A stretch of 64,000 nucleotides of DNA from Valencia hispanica (lineage: Eukaryota; Chordata; Actinopteri; Cyprinodontiformes; Valenciidae). Location: assembly GCA_963556495.2 (NCBI GenBank), contig OY747712.1, positions 51,489,069 to 51,553,068 on the forward strand, in the 5' to 3' direction. This document shows positions 59,284 through 64,000 of the stretch, piece after piece. The notes below the pieces were generated by a model. It saw only the letters and a program-made list of their open reading frames with translations. It ran no database searches and was not told the DNA's origin. Positions within the stretch are counted from its first letter, which is position 1. The number at the start of each line of letters is the position of its first letter. Position numbers and translations under genes: made by a program.

Positions 59284-61350
59284 TTCAATTCAGTTTATTT
59301 ATTATAGCGCCAATTCACAACAGATGTCATCTCAAGGCACTTAACAAGAAGTCATTTCAATACATTTATACAAACATTCCAATCAGTTAAAAAGTTTCCT
59401 ATTTAAGGAATCCCAGCAGATTGCGTCAGTCATTGGCGTGAGGTTGGGCAGACTTAACAACCACAGCAATCCTTCAGCAATCCCTCATACTGAGCAAGCA
59501 TGTAGCGACAGTGGAGAGGAAAAACTCCCCTTTAACAGGAAGAAACCTCCAACAGAACCAGGCTCAGTAGGAGCGGCCATCTGCCACGACCGTCTGGGGG
59601 TTTGAGAAGACAGAGCAGAAACACAGAAGGAACAGAAGATCTGATATAAGAGAACTTTCTATGTTACAGAAAGTAAAAAGTTGATAGCAGGACACAGTGG
59701 ATGTTCAGTTACTGGGAGGATCATCCCAGTCGATGCCCCCCGTCCAACAGGGCATTGCAGCCAAGCAGGATACCAGACCAGGTATATCTTCTATGGAGAG
59801 AAAAACACTGAGAGAAAACAAAGTTAACAGTCGAAATAACAGAATGTACTGTAATACAACTGGAGAGTAGTAGGAGAAAAGGAAGTAGCAGAGTGAAGAA
59901 AATTGGTAAGTCTGTCCTCCAGCAGTCTAAGTCTATAGCAGCATAACTACAGAGATAGCTCAGGATGACCTAAGCCACTCTAACTATAAGCTTTATCAAA
60001 AAGGAAAGTTTTAAGCCTGGCCTTAAAAGTAAACAGAGTGTCTGCCTCACGGACTAAAGCTGGGAGCTGGTTCCACAGGAGAGGAGCCTGATAACTAAAA
60101 GATCTGCCTCCCATTCTACTTTTAGAAATCCTAGGAACTACAAGTAAACCTGCAGTCTGAGAGCGAAGGGCTCTTTTAGGAACATAAGGAACAATTAGAT
60201 CTCTGATGTATGATGGAGCTTGATTATTAAGGGCTTTGTATGTAAGAAGAAGGATCTTAGATTCTATTCTGGATTTAACAGGGAGCCAATGAAGGGAAGC
60301 TAAAACAGGAGAAATGTGATCTCTCTTTTTAATATTCATCAGAGCTCTTGCTGCCGCATTTTGGATCAACTGAAGGCTTTTAATGGCATTTTGTGGACTA
60401 CCTGATAGTAAAGAATTACAGTAGTCCAGCCTTGAGGTAACAAATGCATGGACTAGTTTCTCAGCATCACTCCTGGACAGGATGTTTCTAATTTTAGCAA
60501 TATTCCAGAGGTGAAAGAAAGAAATCCTAGAAACCTGTTTAATATGGGATTTAAATGTCAGGTCTTGGTCAAAAATAACGCCGAGGTTCTTTATGTTATT
60601 ACTGGGGGCCAATTTAATGCCATCCAGATGAAGTGATTGACTAATCAGTTTCTTCTTTAGAACTTCCGGTACAAAAACGGAAACTTCAGTCTTGTCAGAA
60701 TTTAAGAGCAAAAAGTTTAGGGTCATCCATGTTTTTATGTCTTCCAGACATGCCTGTAATCTACCTAACTGACTGGGTTCATCAGGATTTATGAATAAAT
60801 ATAGTTGTGTATCATCGACATAGCTGTGGAAATTTATCCCATGCTGTCTAATGATTCTACCAATTGGGAGCACATATATGGTGAAAAGAATTGGTCCAAG
60901 CACAGAACCCTGTGGAACTCCACAAGTAACCCTTGAGAGTGAAGAAGATTTATCATTTAGATGAACAAACTGGAATCTATCAGACAAATATGATTTAAAC
61001 CAGCCTAGTGCTCTTCCTTTGATCCCTGCAACATGTTCAAGCCTTTCTAAGAGAATATTATGATCGACTGTGTCAAAAGCAGCACTGAGATCTAACAAAA
61101 CCAGAACAGACACCAGTCCATTATCTGAGGCCATGAGAATATCATTAGTAACCTTCACCAGTGCTGTTTCAGTGCTATGATGAGCTCTAAAACCTGACTG
61201 AAACTCTTCAAACAGCTCGTTACTGTTTAGATGCTCACAGACTTGATTAGCAACAATTTTCTCAAGATGAATGATAGTTTCTGGTTCTATATGAAAAAAG
61301 TCACAGTTGAAGTCAATGTTTAATTTAAAGAGCGCAAATCCATCCATCTT
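59284..61350 (-). mobile_element. L2-like LINE, longest copy, 5' truncated
   Basis: Minus orientation from about 61270 down to the AATTCAATTCAG tail at 59284. It holds one long RT ORF and a roughly 690-bp 3' UTR. The endonuclease domain is missing. It supplies the reference for all other L2 fragments in the window. Confidence 0.9.
59980..61347 (-). CDS. L2-like reverse transcriptase ORF, uninterrupted (455 codons)
   Basis: No stop or frameshift. Motifs in order: FQSGFRAHHSTETAL (finger), LVLLDLSAAFDTVDH (motif A Asp), GVPQGSVLGPILF (motif B), SYVDDTQLYL (motif C; Val where Ala is usual, both Asp kept), LLNSDKTEV, NLGVIFDQDL and SRLDYCNSLLSG. The first 30 or so residues (before HLEKIVANQ) come from flanking DNA, because the element is 5' truncated. 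Without an endonuclease or promoter it is not autonomous, but the clean frame suggests a recent insertion. Confidence 0.88.
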   Translation of the reverse strand: MDGFALFKLNIDFNCDFFHIEPETIIHLEKIVANQVCEHLNSNELFEEFQSGFRAHHSTETALVKVTNDILMASDNGLVSVLVLLDLSAAFDTVDHNILLERLEHVAGIKGRALGWFKSYLSDRFQFVHLNDKSSSLSRVTCGVPQGSVLGPILFTIYVLPIGRIIRQHGINFHSYVDDTQLYLFINPDEPSQLGRLQACLEDIKTWMTLNFLLLNSDKTEVSVFVPEVLKKKLISQSLHLDGIKLAPSNNIKNLGVIFDQDLTFKSHIKQVSRISFFHLWNIAKIRNILSRSDAEKLVHAFVTSRLDYCNSLLSGSPQNAIKSLQLIQNAAARALMNIKKRDHISPVLASLHWLPVKSRIESKILLLTYKALNNQAPSYIRDLIVPYVPKRALRSQTAGLLVVPRISKSRMGGRSFSYQAPLLWNQLPALVREADTLFTFKARLKTFLFDKAYS

Positions 61351-61387
61351 GTTCTGTCTCGAGAACTACCCCCCCCTCACACACACA

Positions 61388-61467
61388 CCGGAAGTAGTTC
61401 CTTGCGCACATGCGCAGATGGGCTCATGGTAAGGATCTAGCTTCCTGAACAGATCGTGCAGTGACAG
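61388..61467 (-). repeat. Inverted repeat, right arm (about 80 bp)
   Basis: Reverse complement of 58862-58940. Confidence 0.9.
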
Positions 61468-63427
61468 GCAGGAATGAAAACAAAAAAGCAACATCATTTT
61501 CTTTATCGTTTTAATTAGGTCACGGAACGAGCTACGCTGAAATGAAAAATGAAAAAGCAGTTTGGATGATTTTTATTTTTTATTTTATTTATGAGTCAAA
61601 AAGGGCATTTGTATTCTGAAAATGAAAAACCATTTCTACAAATGCATTTTCATTTTTAACGTTGACATTTCAAATTGAATTTTCTAACTGTTTTGCTGTG
61701 GTGCAATTCGAAAATTTAATCTTAAATGCCCATTTCTATTTAATTTAAGTTACAGAATAAGCACTGTTGAATTGTAAAATGAAAAAGCAGTTAGGATGAT
61801 TCGTTTTTTTAATGGTTTATCAATTAAATTTGAATAAGAGTTCAAATTCAACTTGAAACAGTCAGCAAGATTAAAGGACTCTACGGATAGGAGGATCTTT
61901 GGGTTTTTGGGCACAAAAACTAAAGACCTTCAATGATGATTATCTAAACATGGATTCTTGATTGATTTCCTCTTGCAAAAAGTTAATAAAGTGTGGCTCA
62001 TTAACTTCAGTTGTGAAGTTTGTTAAGGATTGCTTGATGCAGCAGCTGCATCAAGGTAATCTAAACCAAACTTTTTAAAAAAATCTTTTCTAATCTACTC
62101 TCTGACCTAATCATTTACTTTTAATCAGCTAACTAATCCTTTGAATTAGCTCACATATGTTTGGACTAGCATGCTCTAACACTTCATAACTCAGCTGGAA
62201 ATCACATCAGGGGTCTCCTGAATGGTGATTCTTCCTTTCCGAGGAAGACCAGAGGTGGACCTTGGGGGTCATTACATGGAGCAGCTACAAGGGCAGCTTG
62301 CACAGTTCAACACCGAGTCCAGATTTAATATCTCATTGAGACGGGCAAAAAGAGGCTACATAACATCTCTCTCTGTTGGATTTTTCTAGAGTCCTGACAG
62401 ATGATGAGACGAAGTGTGGCCATCCTTGGCGGCAGGAGGTCGTCAGAATCTTTTCCTACCAATATGAAGGAAGTGGTGAACAAAAGAAAACCACAAATGG
62501 TATAAAGACTCCCGTGGGTTTTTCATTCTGACAAGTTATGTCTCAACAAGGTCATCTGAATGGACGATCCCTGGTTACTTTGAGCTAATTCCATGGCCAG
62601 CATGATTCATGTCTGATTATAAATTGATTGCTTGATCATTGTCTTTTTTTTGTCGGCTCTCCTCGCACCCATTAGAAATTGTATGAACTTGAAATTTTTC
62701 TGGATGTTTTGGGCATTACAATTTTGAAAGATAAAGAGAGGAAATGTTACAGAAAATGTCAATGTTATGTCAATTAATTGATTAAGTTATTATTAGTAAA
62801 GAAATCTGGGGAATATGGCATAATTATTAGAGTCTTAATGCACAAGGTCTCCAATAATGTCATCTGGATGGATGTATGGGTCTAATTTTTTTGATTCAAG
62901 AACTAAATTCATTATAATTTTATAATGGTCAATGAACTGATGATGAATTGATGAATAATAAGTTGAAACTGTGTTTTATTGTCTTTATTTTCACTGCCTG
63001 CACACACCAAGGAACAGCACTTAGTTACCTTTTATTTGTGTTATCACTGAAAGAGTAATAAAAGGAGTGATACTGATGTGGAAAAATTATTTCTGGATCT
63101 AATCTCTATGATATTGATCTAATAATTTTATCACATTAATTATTAGAGTCAGGGAAGAGGCCTTTCACCCACTCTGATCTAACTGGTGACAACTTGACAG
63201 TGAGGAGTGTTTTGGTTAACCTTGCAATGAAGACATAACATCAGGGGACTGAAGGCAGAAGCTGCTTACAGAGAGAGTAGGCATGATCTGGGTGCGAGAG
63301 AGTTCGAGTGTTGGCCCAGATGGGCTCATGTTTAAGACTGGCTGTAATAAAATATGAAAAACTCCAATGGAGACACCAGCCTAATTCCTAAGAAGGGAAG
63401 AAGATTGATAAACATTTCTTCCCATAA
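61468..63427. other. AT-rich intergenic stretch
   Basis: No gene was found. 61500-61830 has a low-complexity run with repeated AAATGAAAAAGCAGTT. 62033-62055 is a 23-bp palindrome (CTTGATGCAG, CAG, CTGCATCAAG). The rest is anonymous. Confidence 0.5.
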
Positions 63428-63640
63428 CAGGCGTTTCTAACACTGGCCTAAATCCTGATTGGTCAGCCCTGAGACTACCCTGTGTGTCTGTCAGCCGCCG
63501 CTAGTCTCTTCAGAAGAAAGCCAGTACTGTGTAAACTGGAGTCTCGGAGCTGACCAATCAGGCTTTAGGCCAGTGTCAGAAACACCCCCCTTATTAGAAT
63601 ACACTTCAGTAAATAAATAAATGTGGAAATAAATAATTGA
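63428..63640. mobile_element. Foldback/MITE-type element
   Basis: Arms GGCGTTTCTAACACTGGCCT and, inverted, AGGCCAGTGTCAGAAACACC bracket a GC-rich centre (CAGCCGCCGCTAG). The arms also carry CTGATTGGTCAG and GACCAATCAGG. An AATAAATA-rich tail follows at 63608-63640. Related sequence is at 10905-11190. Confidence 0.75.
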
Positions 63641-64000
63641 CAAAACCTGACAAACAGACCACAGTTTGTGAGATTGAAGGAATGTGTGTCAAACCAGGTG
63701 GTCAGCAGCATAGGAGCACCACAGGGGACTGTACTCTCACCATTCCTTTTCACTCTGTACACCTCAGACTTCCAGTACAAATCAGAGACCCGTCATCTGC
63801 AGAAATACTCAGATGACTCTGCAATTGTCGGGTGTATCAGAGAAGGACAAGAAGCTGAATACAGAGAGCTGGTGGACCGCTTTGTGACATGGTGTGGAAA
63901 CAATCATCTCACCTTCCATGTGAACAAAACAAAGGAGATGATTGTAGATTTCAGAAGAAACAGGGATAAGTCAAACACTGTTTCCATCATGGGAGAAGAA
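63641..64000 (+). mobile_element. Rex1/CR1-like LINE, third copy, cut by the window end
   Basis: Matches 16380-16740 of the first copy: the PQG box (here CACCACAGGGGACTGTACTC) and the YSDDSAIVG region (AAATACTCAGATGACTCTGC). It starts abruptly next to the foldback element, so it is 5' truncated. Confidence 0.88.

Overview
This is vertebrate nuclear DNA, almost certainly from a teleost fish. Genes are split by GT-AG introns. The rest is dominated by fish-type transposable elements: Tc1/mariner, L2-like and Rex1/CR1-like LINEs, an I/Nimb-like LINE, a tyrosine-recombinase retrotransposon of the DIRS/Ngaro type, short LTR elements, hAT-like MITEs and a tRNA-derived SINE with an AATAAA-bearing tail. 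No bacterial, phage or CRISPR features are present. The species cannot be named from the sequence alone.

Two ordinary cellular genes can be assembled exon by exon. (1) dnai4 (wdr78), the axonemal dynein intermediate chain, is on the minus strand. Its first six coding exons lie between 10751 and 4733 and encode about 266 N-terminal residues; the WD40 part must lie beyond the left edge. (2) fam151a (menorin family) is on the plus strand. It is complete, with 13 coding exons between 33694 and 51637, joins in frame throughout and predicts 597 residues. A TATA box lies about 90 bp before its ATG. Two smaller gene-like items are a THAP-domain first exon (3008-3128, minus) with a CRE/ETS-type promoter, and a decayed multi-exon pseudogene of a fish SAMD3-like/uncharacterised family (18021-21007, minus).

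Layout. 1-10.8 kb: dnai4 5' half, with a solo LTR, a SINE nested in a Tc1 remnant, a hAT-like MITE and an L2 copy in its introns. 10.8-31.8 kb: a repeat-dense intergenic block with a nearly complete Rex1-like LINE (one nonsense codon), the pseudogene, two non-autonomous LTR-type elements with repeat-built ORFs, and a second Rex1-like LINE split by a solo LTR. 31.85-33.4 kb: an almost intact Tc1 transposon. 33.6-51.6 kb: fam151a, whose 8.3-kb intron 11 holds a 4.3-kb DIRS/Ngaro-like element and an LTR element. 51.7-64 kb: intergenic repeats, including an I-like LINE split by a 725-bp solo LTR, a long uninterrupted L2 reverse-transcriptase ORF between 80-bp inverted repeats, and a foldback element.

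Apart from the two cellular genes, most of the information is in nested insertions with readable target-site duplications, which give relative ages. I found no clearly new biological system. The best candidates for undescribed elements are the short LTR elements with 14-codon repeat ORFs (21577-23097 and 49050-50538) and the inverted-repeat unit at 58862-61467.
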